A stretch of 64,000 bases of DNA from Streptomyces roseicoloratus. GTDB lineage: Bacteria; Actinomycetota; Actinomycetes; Streptomycetales; Streptomycetaceae. The position numbers were made by a program, and so were the translations under genes. The notes under the pieces were generated by a model. That model had not been told where the DNA came from. It searched no databases and saw nothing but the letters and a program-made list of their open reading frames with translations. Positions 8,090 through 15,629 of the stretch are shown here, in pieces. The stretch lies in the NCBI RefSeq assembly GCF_004117935.1, contig NZ_SDOY01000131.1:147799-211798 (forward strand), in the 5' to 3' direction. The stretch's first letter is position 1. Each line of letters begins with the position of its first letter.

Positions 8090-8251
8090 TCCTCCTGGCG
8101 GTGCCCGCAACGAGTACGTCATCAGCGCCTTGCCGCCGATGGCCCAGACGGCCTTGGCCACCGGATCGTAGGCGCTCCTGCGAATGGTCCGCGGTGTCCG
8201 TGCTCCTGATGTACGTGTCCGACAGCCGCTTGATGATGTTGCGCGCCCCGG
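8090..8251 (-). pseudogene. Possible decayed coding fragment (unidentified)
   Basis: Between the permease and deacetylase genes the minus strand reads, in two adjacent frames, ARNIIKRLSDTYIRSTD and then IRRSAYDPVAKAVWAIGG followed by KALMTYSLR. Both stretches are more protein-like than usual out-of-frame translations here, and joining them needs one frameshift. There is no start codon and the open frame would run antisense into the permease gene. I read it as a possible gene remnant; the family is not recognised. Confidence 0.25.
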
Positions 8252-9184
8252 TCAGGACATCAGCTCCGAGACCTTCACGAAGCGGTAGCCCTTCGCGCGG
8301 AGCTCCGGGACGATGCGCCGGATGGCCCGCTCCGTCACGGGGGCCGCGCTGCGGGTGCAGTGCATGACGACCAGGGAGCCGGGCTTCACGCCGTCGAGGA
8401 CCTGGTCGGCGACCGCGTCGGCGTCCTTCGCGAAGGCGTCGCCGCTGACCACGTCCCACTGCACGGCGGTGACGCCGGCCGGGGCGAGGGCGCGGCGGGC
8501 GGCGTCGTCGTAGCAGCCGCCGGGGAAGCGGAAGTACGGCACGACGTTGGTGGCGCCGGCGTCGCGGAAGGCGTCGAAGGCCCGCTGGACGTCGGCCGCC
8601 ATGTCGGGCCGGGCGACGGTCGGCAGTCCGTAGCAGGGTTCGGCGAAGGCGTAGTGGCTGTAGGAGTGGTTGGCGATCTCGAAGAGGGGATCGTTGCCGA
8701 TGGAGCGCGCCTGGTCCGGGTACTCCTCGGCCCACCGTCCCGTCATGAAGACGGTCGCGTCCACCTTCAGCCGGCGCAGCGTCGCGATGAGCTGCGGGTT
8801 GTCGAAGTGCTCGCCGCGGGCGGCGCGCGGGCCCTGGTCGGCGGTCATGTCGGCGTCGAACGTGAGCGCGACGACCTTCTCGGCGCTCTTCGCCCGGTGG
8901 CTGTAGACGGCGGTGAGCCCGCCGGCGCCCGGGGCGAGCGTCGGCGGGGCCTTGCGGGCGGGCCGGGCGGGCGCGGCCTGGTGCCCGGCGGCGGGCGGCA
9001 CGGCCTTCGCGCCGGGCGCGGCCGAGGACGGTGCGGCCGACGAGGCGGGCGAGGCGGAGGTGGTGGGTGTGGCGGGCGAGGCCGGTGCGGCAGGTGCGGG
9101 TGAGTCGGCCGCGCCCCCGCCGCAGCCGACGAGTACGGCGCCCAGCAGAGTCAGCGCCGACAACTTTCGTGCAGGATTGGTCAC
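8252..9184 (-). CDS. Polysaccharide deacetylase (NodB fold) lipoprotein
   Basis: 310 aa exported enzyme. The GTG start gives a lipoprotein signal with lipobox LVGC, then an Ala/Pro/Thr-rich linker to about residue 90 and a NodB domain. Motifs are TFDADMT (motif 1; the second Asp of the usual TFDDGP differs), HSYSH (metal-binding motif 2), FRFPGGCYDD (motif 3), QWDVVSGD and VVMHC. Such enzymes remove acetyl groups from chitin, peptidoglycan or other surface glycans. The altered motif 1 (TFDAD) occurs in other actinobacterial members, so activity is likely but the substrate is open. Confidence 0.85.
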   Translation of the reverse strand: MTNPARKLSALTLLGAVLVGCGGGAADSPAPAAPASPATPTTSASPASSAAPSSAAPGAKAVPPAAGHQAAPARPARKAPPTLAPGAGGLTAVYSHRAKSAEKVVALTFDADMTADQGPRAARGEHFDNPQLIATLRRLKVDATVFMTGRWAEEYPDQARSIGNDPLFEIANHSYSHYAFAEPCYGLPTVARPDMAADVQRAFDAFRDAGATNVVPYFRFPGGCYDDAARRALAPAGVTAVQWDVVSGDAFAKDADAVADQVLDGVKPGSLVVMHCTRSAAPVTERAIRRIVPELRAKGYRFVKVSELMS

Positions 9185-9285
9185 CCACGGAAAATATCCG
9201 ATCAGATCGGCTCGTCGTTCGCGGCTCGACAACGGCAGGGCCCGAGTCCACGCGACGAGCCGACGCCCCACGGTCTGGGAAGCCC

Positions 9286-9313
9286 GCCCGCCCTTCGCGC
9301 CGGAAGGGCGGGC
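9286..9313 (-). terminator. Hairpin terminator downstream of PPK2 gene
   Basis: Perfect 11-bp stem (GCCCGCCCTTC with GAAGGGCGGGC) and 6-nt loop, 28 bp past the PPK2 stop on the minus strand. No U-tract, which is common for Streptomyces terminators. Confidence 0.6.
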
Positions 9314-9340
9314 ACGCGCCGCGTCACCGAGGGGCGCCGC

Positions 9341-10219
9341 TCACGACGCCAGCAGCCTCGCCCGGCACTCCGCCACGTCGAAGTCGCCCTTCGGATACCG
9401 CGGGTCCAGGTCCTCCAGGTGCTCGAGGAGGAGGCGGCTGATCGCCCAGTTGCGGTACCACTTGCGGTCCGCCGGGACCAGGTACCACGGCGTCCGCTCC
9501 GTCGCGCAGCGCCGCAGGGCGATCTCGTACGCCTCCTGGTACGCCGGCCACAGGGCCCGCTCCTCGATGTCGCCCGCGTTGAACTTCCAGTGCTTCTCCG
9601 GGTCGTCGAGGCGGCGCAGGAGCCGGGCGCGCTGCTCCTCGTACGAGAGGTGGAGGAAGACCTTCACCACGGTGACGCCGCCGTCCGCGAGGGACTTCTC
9701 GAAGCCGGCGATCTCGCCGTAGCGGTTCTCGATCTCGGTGCGGGGGACCAGCTCGCGGACCCGGGCGATCAGGACGTCCTCGTAGTGCGAGCGGTCGAAG
9801 ATGCCGATCTCGCCCGGCTCCGGCAGCGCCCGCGCGACGCGCCACAGGAAGGGATGGGCGGCCTCCTCCTCCGTCGGCGCCTTGAACGCGCGGACGCGGC
9901 AGCCGGACGGGTTGAAGTGGCCGATCACGTGCTTGACCGTGCCGCCCTTGCCACTGGTGTCCATGCCCTGGAGCACGAGCAGCAGCCGGCGCCGGTCGCC
10001 CGCCGTGCTCGCCGCGTACAGCCGCTCCTGGAGCTCCGCCAGGCGCGGCGCGAGGGTGGCGATCGCGGCGAGACCGGCCTGTTTGCCGGCCGGACCGCCG
10101 GGCGTCCCGGCGGCGTCGTACGCGGAGAGGTCGACCGGCTCGCCGACGGGAAGCCGCAGCAGCCGGCGCAGCGACGGCTCGTCCCGGCCGGTCTTCGTCT
10201 TCGCCTTCGTCCTCGGCAT
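9341..10219 (-). CDS. ppk2: Polyphosphate kinase 2 family protein
   Basis: 292 aa P-loop kinase of the PPK2 family, which transfers phosphate between polyphosphate and nucleotides in the cytoplasm. Walker A is GMDTSGKGG (residues 85-93) and Walker B/lid FDRSHYEDV (141-149). Downstream blocks KVFLHLSYEEQ, EKHWKFNAGD and TPWYLVPADRKWYRN are diagnostic. It is a single-domain member of usual length. Whether it prefers AMP, ADP or GDP cannot be read here. A TetR-family remnant and a PhoX phosphatase lie upstream on the same strand, so this stretch may be phosphate-related. Confidence 0.92.
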   Translation of the reverse strand: MPRTKAKTKTGRDEPSLRRLLRLPVGEPVDLSAYDAAGTPGGPAGKQAGLAAIATLAPRLAELQERLYAASTAGDRRRLLLVLQGMDTSGKGGTVKHVIGHFNPSGCRVRAFKAPTEEEAAHPFLWRVARALPEPGEIGIFDRSHYEDVLIARVRELVPRTEIENRYGEIAGFEKSLADGGVTVVKVFLHLSYEEQRARLLRRLDDPEKHWKFNAGDIEERALWPAYQEAYEIALRRCATERTPWYLVPADRKWYRNWAISRLLLEHLEDLDPRYPKGDFDVAECRARLLAS

Positions 10220-10330
10220 CCGCCCGCCCGCCTTCCTGCCGCCCGTCGGACCCCCGGCCCCGGGCCCTCGGCCCGTGCCGTTCGCCCTGCCGCTCCGCGC
10301 TCTGCCGTGTCGCTCTGTCGCTCTGCCGTT

Positions 10331-10690
10331 CTACCGATCCTGCGCGTCCAGCGCCCGTGACACCACCGCGAACGCCCGGTCGAGCAGTTCCAGCGGGTCC
10401 TCCGCCGCGTCGGTGTCGCTCCAGCGCTGCAGCGCCGTGTGGAAGGCGACCAGCGCCGTTCCGGCCGCGAGCCGCGGATACAGGTCGGCCGCCGGGTCGA
10501 GGCCCTGGCGGCGTGCCGGCTCCGCCGCCAGGGCCTCGCGCCACTCGGCCTGCCGTTCCAGGAGGCGGGCCAGCAGGGCCGGCGTCCGGAGGATCAGCTG
10601 GACCACCCGCAGCGCGCGGGCCGCGTCGTCGACGAAGCCCCGCGCCTCCGACCCGCCCGCGGTCAGGCCGGTACGGTGAGGCCCGGTCGC
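10331..10690 (-). pseudogene. TetR-family regulator remnant (C-terminal domain only)
   Basis: The frame reads GFVDDAARALRVVQLILRT, then ERQAEWREALAAEPARRQG, YPRLAAGTALVAFHTALQRW and DPLELLDRAFAVVSRALD. This is a characteristic C-terminal ligand/dimer domain of TetR regulators in the MftR/AcrR style. No helix-turn-helix domain precedes it: the same frame runs straight into the stop codon of the PhoX gene at 10697. The longest start-to-stop piece is 91 aa (GTG at 10606). I interpret it as a regulator that lost its DNA-binding half; a small expressed protein cannot be excluded. Confidence 0.6.
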
Positions 10691-10696
10691 TCCGGA

Positions 10697-12067
10697 TCAG
10701 GCGTACGCCCGGTCCCACGGCCCCCGTACCGCGAACGTCGTCCCCGGTGTGTAGCAGTTCACGTACATCGTCCTGCCGTTCGGCGAGAACGTGACGCCCG
10801 CGAACTCGCCCCACTCCGGGGCGTCCGGGGTGCCCAGGTTCTGGGCCCCTCGCGCGACCGCGTACACCTCGCCCCTCCGGCTCACGCCGAAGACGTGCTG
10901 CGCGCCGTCGCCGTCCTCGCAGACCATCAGGCCGCCCGCCGGGGCCAGGCAGATGTTGTCCGGGGACTCGCCGGGGAGCCGGGGGTCGGTGTCCGGGCCG
11001 AAGACGACGACGAGCGTGAGGCGGCGCCGGCCCGGCTCGTACTTCCACACCTGGCCGAAGTGCGTGGCGCCCGAGCCGTCCGACACGCGGGCGAACGACG
11101 ACACGAAGTACACCGAGCTGCCGCCCCAGTAACAGCCCTCCAGCTTCTGCGCGTGCGTGATGCCCCGCCGGCCGAAGTCCTGCAGCCGGATCGGCGTCTC
11201 GGCCGCCGACGGGTCGGGTACGGGCACCCACTCGATCCCGTCGAAGCGCGTGCCCGCCTCCCGCACCACCGACAGGTCCGGCACGCCCGGCACCCGCATC
11301 GCCTGCAGCGCGCCGCCCGCGCGCAGCGAGCCGGTGCCGCCGAGCGGCTTCTCCGGCAGGAAGCGGTAGAACAGGCCGAAGGGATGCTGGAAGGCGTCCT
11401 CCGTCTCGTACACGATCCCGCTGTACGGGTCGACCGCGACGGCCTCGTGCTGGAAGCGGCCCATCGCGGTGAGCGGCACGGCCCCGGTGCGGCGCGGGTC
11501 GGCGCCGTCGACCTCGAAGACGTAGCCGTGGTCCTTGGTGTAGCCGCTGGTGCCCGCCTTGTCCTCGGTCTCCTCGCAGGTCAGCCAGGTGCGCCACGGC
11601 GTCGGCCCGCCCGCGCAGTTGACGGCCGTGCCCGCGATGGCGACGCGCTCGTCCAGGACCTCGTCGCGGCGGTCGAGCGTGAGGGCGGTGCAGCCGCCCT
11701 TGGCCGCCGGGTCGTAGGTCAGCCCGTCGACGACCGGTACGCCGATCTTCCCGGTGGTGCGGTTCTCGTGGTTCCGTACGAGGTGCACCCGGCCGCCGCG
11801 GCCGGCGAAGGCGCCCATGCCGTCGTGGTTGCCGGGGACCGGACCCTCGCCGGAGCGGAGCGGGTCGCCCTGCCGGGACAGGACCTTGTAGTGGAAGCCG
11901 GCCGGGAGGTCGAGCAGCCCGTGCGGGTCGGGGACCAGCGGGCCGTAACCGGAGTGGCGGCCGAGCGCGGCGGAGGCGGCGGCGGTTCCCGTGAAGAGTT
12001 CGGAGAGGGCGCCGGTGAAGGCGATACCCGCGGTGGCGGTGAGGATCTGACGTCGTGTTGCGGACAT
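10697..12067 (-). CDS. PhoX family phosphatase, Tat-exported
   Basis: 456 aa protein of the PhoX (DUF839) family, calcium/iron-dependent secreted alkaline phosphatases. The N-terminus has a twin-arginine signal (SATRRQILTATAGIAFTGAL). Family blocks include GNHDGMGAFAG, LVRNHENRT, TWLTCEETE, GRFQHEAVAVDPY and GIVYETEDA, and SPDNICLAPAGGLMVCEDGD near residue 370. The ATG at 12067 starts the Tat signal with AGGAAG upstream; longer in-frame starts would add 42 residues without export character. Enzyme class is clear; substrate range is unknown. Two inverted-repeat elements lie in its upstream region. Confidence 0.9.
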   Translation of the reverse strand: MSATRRQILTATAGIAFTGALSELFTGTAAASAALGRHSGYGPLVPDPHGLLDLPAGFHYKVLSRQGDPLRSGEGPVPGNHDGMGAFAGRGGRVHLVRNHENRTTGKIGVPVVDGLTYDPAAKGGCTALTLDRRDEVLDERVAIAGTAVNCAGGPTPWRTWLTCEETEDKAGTSGYTKDHGYVFEVDGADPRRTGAVPLTAMGRFQHEAVAVDPYSGIVYETEDAFQHPFGLFYRFLPEKPLGGTGSLRAGGALQAMRVPGVPDLSVVREAGTRFDGIEWVPVPDPSAAETPIRLQDFGRRGITHAQKLEGCYWGGSSVYFVSSFARVSDGSGATHFGQVWKYEPGRRRLTLVVVFGPDTDPRLPGESPDNICLAPAGGLMVCEDGDGAQHVFGVSRRGEVYAVARGAQNLGTPDAPEWGEFAGVTFSPNGRTMYVNCYTPGTTFAVRGPWDRAYA

Positions 12068-12092
12068 GAGGCAACCCACTTCCTGTGGCGGA

Positions 12093-12118
12093 ACCCCCAT
12101 GCCGGAGGCCATGGGGGT
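12093..12118 (-). promoter_or_regulatory. Leader hairpin upstream of PhoX gene
   Basis: ACCCCCATG and CATGGGGGT form a 9-bp inverted repeat with an 8-nt loop, 26 bp before the PhoX start. As RNA it would fold close to the ribosome binding site, so it may affect translation; as DNA it may be an operator. Confidence 0.35.
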
Positions 12119-12150
12119 GGTACAGGACTGCGTGTGTGGTGTGACGTGTG

Positions 12151-12199
12151 ACCCGCATGTGTGTACCACGCACGGTGGTGACCCGTGAACCATGCGGGT
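12151..12199. promoter_or_regulatory. Nested inverted repeats between OsmC and PhoX genes
   Basis: Outer arms ACCCGCATG (12151-12159) and CATGCGGGT (12191-12199) match perfectly; an inner pair ACCAC/GTGGT (12165-12169, 12175-12179) sits in the loop. It lies 49 bp past the OsmC stop and 84 bp before the PhoX start, so it may be a terminator for osmC, an operator for PhoX, or both. There is no U-tract. Confidence 0.45.
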
Positions 12200-12247
12200 C
12201 CACGTTGCCTCAGGAGGCGGACGGGGAGACGGACCGGAGGCGAGGGC

Positions 12248-12676
12248 TCAGGAAGCCAGCTCGGCCGTCAGCGTGATCTTCGTGCCCGTCAGCGCCTGGC
12301 TCACCGGGCAGTTCTTCTTGGCGTCCTCGGCCAGCGCCTGGAACTGCTCCGCGTCCAGGCCCGGCACCTCGCCCCGTACGGTGAGGTGGCTGCCCGTGAT
12401 GCCCGTGCCCGGCACGAAGGTGACCTCGGCCTTGGTCTCCAGGCGCGTCGGCGGGGTGTCGTTCTTGGCGAGGATGTTCGAGAACGCCATGTTGTAGCAG
12501 GAGGAGTGTGCGGCGGCGATCAGCTCCTCCGGGCTGGTCACCCCGTTCGGCTCCTCGGTGCGGGCCGGCCAGGAGACCGGGTACGAGCCGATGCCGGAGG
12601 AGTCGAGCGTCACGACGCCCGATCCCTTGAGCAGGTCACCCTGCCAGACGTTGTGGGCGGTACGCGTAGCGGCCAT
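12248..12676 (-). CDS. OsmC family peroxiredoxin
   Basis: 142 aa OsmC-type thiol peroxidase that reduces organic hydroperoxides. The two redox cysteines are visible: C60 in AAHSSCYNMA and C123 in KKNCPVSQAL. Length and N-terminal block (HNVWQGDLLKGSG) fit OsmC rather than Ohr. The ATG at 12676 has AAAGGGA nine bases upstream; an in-frame ATG further up adds 11 residues without a ribosome binding site. It ends 35 bp after the ZapE gene start region on the same strand, possibly sharing transcription. Confidence 0.92.
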   Translation of the reverse strand: MAATRTAHNVWQGDLLKGSGVVTLDSSGIGSYPVSWPARTEEPNGVTSPEELIAAAHSSCYNMAFSNILAKNDTPPTRLETKAEVTFVPGTGITGSHLTVRGEVPGLDAEQFQALAEDAKKNCPVSQALTGTKITLTAELAS

Positions 12677-12710
12677 GGTGCATCCCTTTCGATCGGGTAC
12701 GGCCCCCAAG

Positions 12711-13787
12711 CTACTGCGCCACGAGCCCCTTCGCGTCGCGTGCCAGGGCCGTGAGCCGGGAGATCGCCCGGAAGTACTTCTTCTTGTACCCGCCGTTCAG
12801 CATCTCGTCACTGAACAGCCGGTCGAACGGCAGTCCGGAGGCGAGCACGGGTATCTCGCGGTCGTAGAGCCGGTCGGCGAGCACGACGAGCCGCAGCGCC
12901 GTCGACTGGTCGGGCACCGGCCGGACGTCGGTCAGGCAGACCGCGGTCAGGTCGTCGGTCAGCGCGCCGTACCGGCTCGGGTGGACCCTGGCCAGGTGTT
13001 CGAGCAGGTGCGGGAAGTCGTCGAGGGAGGCGCCGGGCGTGGCGTACGCCGTCCTCGCGACGGTCTCGTCGTCGTACGGGGCCGGGGCCTCGGGCAGGCC
13101 GCGGTGGCGGTAGTCCTCGCCGTCGATGCGCAGCGGCCGGAAGTGTGCCGACAGGCCCTGGATCTCGCGCAGGAAGTCGGCGGCGGCGAAGCGTCCCTCG
13201 CCGAGCTTGCCGGGCAGCGTGTTGGAGGTCGCGGCGAGCGCGACGCCGTTCTCGACCAGGCGGCTGAGCAGGGAGGACACCAGGACGGTGTCGCCCGGGT
13301 CGTCGAGCTCGAACTCGTCGATGCACAGCAGCCGGTGCCCGCTGAGGGTCTGCACGGTCTGCTGGAAGCCGAGGGCGCCCACCAGGTTGGTCAGCTCCAC
13401 GAAGGTGCCGAAGGCCTTGAGCGCGGGCTCGGCCGGGGTGGCGTGCCAGAGGGAGGCGAGGAGGTGGGTCTTGCCGACGCCGTAGCCGCCGTCGAGGTAG
13501 ACGCCGCGCGGGCCCGCCGGCGCCGCCTTCTTCGGTGCCTTGGAGAACCAGCGGCGCTTGCCCGCGCCGGTCGCGTGGGCGCCGCCCAGGGTCTCGGCGA
13601 AGCCGCCGAGCACCTTGACGGCGTCGATCTGGGTGGGCTGGTTCGGGTCCGGGATGTACGTGTCGAAGCGCACGGAGTCGAACCGCGGGGGCGGCACCAT
13701 CTCCGCCACCAGGCGGTCGGCGGGGACGTGGGGCTCTCGGGAGCAGAGCGAGAGCGGGGCGGCTTCGGTGGAAGACGCTTCGGTCAT
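12711..13787 (-). CDS. zapE: Cell division protein ZapE (AFG1-like ATPase)
   Basis: 358 aa P-loop ATPase of the AFG1/ZapE family; ZapE associates with the Z-ring in E. coli. Walker A is DGGYGVGKTH (100-107), Walker B LLCIDEFELDD (around 153-162), sensor ATSNTLP and the family blocks ADRLYDREIPV and FDRLFSDEMLNGGYKKKYFR at the C-terminus. A Lys/Ala-rich insert (about 75-93) follows the first motif. The chosen ATG lacks a strong ribosome binding site; a GTG five codons upstream is an alternative. It is divergent from the RibD-like reductase gene. The role in Streptomyces is inferred. Confidence 0.88.
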   Translation of the reverse strand: MTEASSTEAAPLSLCSREPHVPADRLVAEMVPPPRFDSVRFDTYIPDPNQPTQIDAVKVLGGFAETLGGAHATGAGKRRWFSKAPKKAAPAGPRGVYLDGGYGVGKTHLLASLWHATPAEPALKAFGTFVELTNLVGALGFQQTVQTLSGHRLLCIDEFELDDPGDTVLVSSLLSRLVENGVALAATSNTLPGKLGEGRFAAADFLREIQGLSAHFRPLRIDGEDYRHRGLPEAPAPYDDETVARTAYATPGASLDDFPHLLEHLARVHPSRYGALTDDLTAVCLTDVRPVPDQSTALRLVVLADRLYDREIPVLASGLPFDRLFSDEMLNGGYKKKYFRAISRLTALARDAKGLVAQ

Positions 13788-13838
13788 GGCACGAGTCGAC
13801 ACAGTTATCCACTCTAAGCGCCGTGTCAGACTGCCGGG

Positions 13839-14630
13839 ATGCGACGCCTGTTCCCTGTGACGGACATGACAGCTGCCGACCTCCCCCGCGACGCCCCCGA
13901 TCCGGACCGGGAGTGGTCCTTCGACGAGCTCGCCGACGCCTACGCCTACCCGCCGGAGGCGGAGACGGTGCCGTGGCTGCGGGCCAACATGGTGTCCTCG
14001 CTCGACGGGGCGGGCCAGCACGACGGCCGCTCCCAGCCGCTGTCCTCCGAGACCGACATGCGGATCTTCGGGATCCTGCGGGCGCTGGCGGACGTGGTCG
14101 TGGTCGGCGCGGAGACGGTACGGCTCGAGGGCTACCGGCCGGCCCGGGCGCGGGAGGTCTTCGCGGAGCGCCGGGCGGCGGCGGGGCAGGGCCCGGCCCC
14201 GGTGATCGCGGTGGTGTCCGCCTCGCTGGACCTCGACTTCTCGCTTCCGCTCTTCACCGAGCCGCTGGTGCCGACGCTGGTCCTCACCGGCGCCGCGTCC
14301 TCTCCGGAGCGGCGGGCGGAGGCCGAGCGGGCGGGCGCGGAGGTGGTGATCGCGGGCGACGGGCCGGGCGTCGACCCGGAGCGCGCGGTGGCGGCGCTCG
14401 CGGAGCGGGGGCTGCGGCGGCTGCTGACCGAGGGCGGGCCGCGGCTGCTCGGCCAGTTCGTGGCCGCGGACGTGCTGGACGAGCTGTGTCTGACGGTCTC
14501 GCCGACGATGACGGCGGGCACCGCGCAGCGGATCGCCGGAGGGCCCTCGGTGGAGGTTCCGAAGCGCTTCGCCGTGGCGTCGCTGCTGGAGCAGGACGGC
14601 TTCCTCTTCACCCGCTACCGTCGGATCTGA
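13839..14630 (+). CDS. Pyrimidine reductase family protein (RibD C-terminal fold)
   Basis: 263 aa protein with the RibD_C/dihydrofolate-reductase-like fold. Typical blocks: RANMVSSLDGA at the start, RALADVVVVGAETVR in the middle, LLTEGGPRLLGQFVAADVLDE near residue 205 and DELCLTVSPTMTAG. In riboflavin synthesis this domain reduces the pyrimidinone ribosyl intermediate with NADPH; stand-alone actinobacterial paralogues have no assigned substrate. No deaminase domain is attached. It is divergent from zapE with only about 50 bp between. Confidence 0.82.
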   Translation: MRRLFPVTDMTAADLPRDAPDPDREWSFDELADAYAYPPEAETVPWLRANMVSSLDGAGQHDGRSQPLSSETDMRIFGILRALADVVVVGAETVRLEGYRPARAREVFAERRAAAGQGPAPVIAVVSASLDLDFSLPLFTEPLVPTLVLTGAASSPERRAEAERAGAEVVIAGDGPGVDPERAVAALAERGLRRLLTEGGPRLLGQFVAADVLDELCLTVSPTMTAGTAQRIAGGPSVEVPKRFAVASLLEQDGFLFTRYRRI

Positions 14631-14736
14631 CAATCGGCGGAATTTGTCGTTCCGCTTAGCGTCCGCTGGGCACACTTACTCTCGCAGTCCCCGTGGGGCC
14701 ACGGGGAAGGATGGTTTCCGCAGAAGGGCTCCTGAG

Positions 14737-15207
14737 GTGTTCACAAGCGTTCTGATGATCGAGAAGCCCCTCACGTCCGTCGACGTGGACTTCGTCACCA
14801 CCCTGCACGGTGACGAGCGGGTCGCGTTCATCGTGTTGATGCAGCCGCGGGGTGACCAGGCCGATGTCCTGCTGCGCGCCATCGACGACGTCGCCATGGG
14901 CGAACTGAAGGAAGCGGCGCGCGAGGGCGACAAGCCCGAGGGCAAGGACGCCAGGCCGGTGGCCGAGCAGGCCCTGGAGGTCTCCCTGAGGGCACTGAGA
15001 AACGCGGGCTGCGAGGCTGTCGGGCAGGTGGTCGAGGACCATCCGCTGGACAAGATGAAGACGGTGGTCGACGAGTCCTCGGCCGACGAGGTCATCGTCC
15101 TGACGGCCCCGCACTACGTGGAGGAGTTCTTCCACCGGGACTGGGCCTCCCGAGCCCGCCACAAGGTGGGCGTCCCGGTCCTGAAACTCTTCGCCCACAG
15201 CGAGTAA
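14737..15207 (+). CDS. Small conserved stress-like protein (often misnamed indole-3-glycerol-phosphate synthase)
   Basis: 156 aa soluble protein. The GTG at 14737 has GAAGG nine bases upstream; the in-frame ATG at 14755 has none. The alternating strand/helix pattern and the final block VGVPVLKLFAHSE recall a universal-stress-protein fold, and the sequence is well known in Streptomyces under a misleading tryptophan-synthesis name. It has no (beta/alpha)8 barrel and is far too short for TrpC. No catalytic residues are recognised; function unknown. Confidence 0.65.
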   Translation: MFTSVLMIEKPLTSVDVDFVTTLHGDERVAFIVLMQPRGDQADVLLRAIDDVAMGELKEAAREGDKPEGKDARPVAEQALEVSLRALRNAGCEAVGQVVEDHPLDKMKTVVDESSADEVIVLTAPHYVEEFFHRDWASRARHKVGVPVLKLFAHSE

Positions 15208-15629
15208 CCCGAACGCCGCCCGCCGCCATCGCACCACGGCCGCCACCCGCACGGCGCCGCGCCGTAGTGGTGCGGCCAGGAACAAGGAGCGAAGGCGCCG
15301 CTGAGGGCGCCGTCCCGTGTGCCCACCCGTCCCGCCCTGCGGGACGATTGCCCACACGGGGGTGGGTGCGGCTGAGGCCCCGCGCAGCCGGGAGGGGGTC
15401 ATACGGGGGTGGGTGCGGCTGAGGCACCGCCCCGCCCCGCCGGGCGCGGGTCCACACAGCGGGGACACCAGACCGCACCGCCCCGCCGGGGCGCGACGAC
15501 CGCGCCGCCCCGCCGGGCGCGAGCCCACACCGCCGTCCCGGCGGGTGCGGGCGCGCGTGGCCGGGGGGCGGTGGGGCGAGCCACTAGGCTGGGGGCTCGT
15601 CATCGTCACGTACCCGGGGAGAGAACCGC
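15208..15629. repeat. 422-bp noncoding region with dispersed GC-rich repeats
   Basis: No credible gene. A 23-bp sequence (ending GTGCGGCTGAGGC) occurs at 15356-15378 and again at 15403-15425. GCCCCGCCGGG(G)CGCG occurs three times between 15425 and 15525, twice followed by tccacac or cccacac. The last part, from about 15585, must contain the murC promoter and ribosome binding site (GGGGAGAG). I see no RNA gene. Confidence 0.6.

Noticed and set aside
7565..8161. Minus-strand frame of 198 codons starting MAKAVWAIGG
   Set aside because: Only its first 25 codons look protein-like (kept as a possible fragment); the rest is antisense to the ABC permease.
12131..12192. GTTCAC- and GTCACC-like words upstream of PhoX as PHO boxes
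   Set aside because: The words are present on the minus strand but not in the 11-bp direct-repeat spacing of Streptomyces PHO boxes, so I did not annotate a PhoP site.
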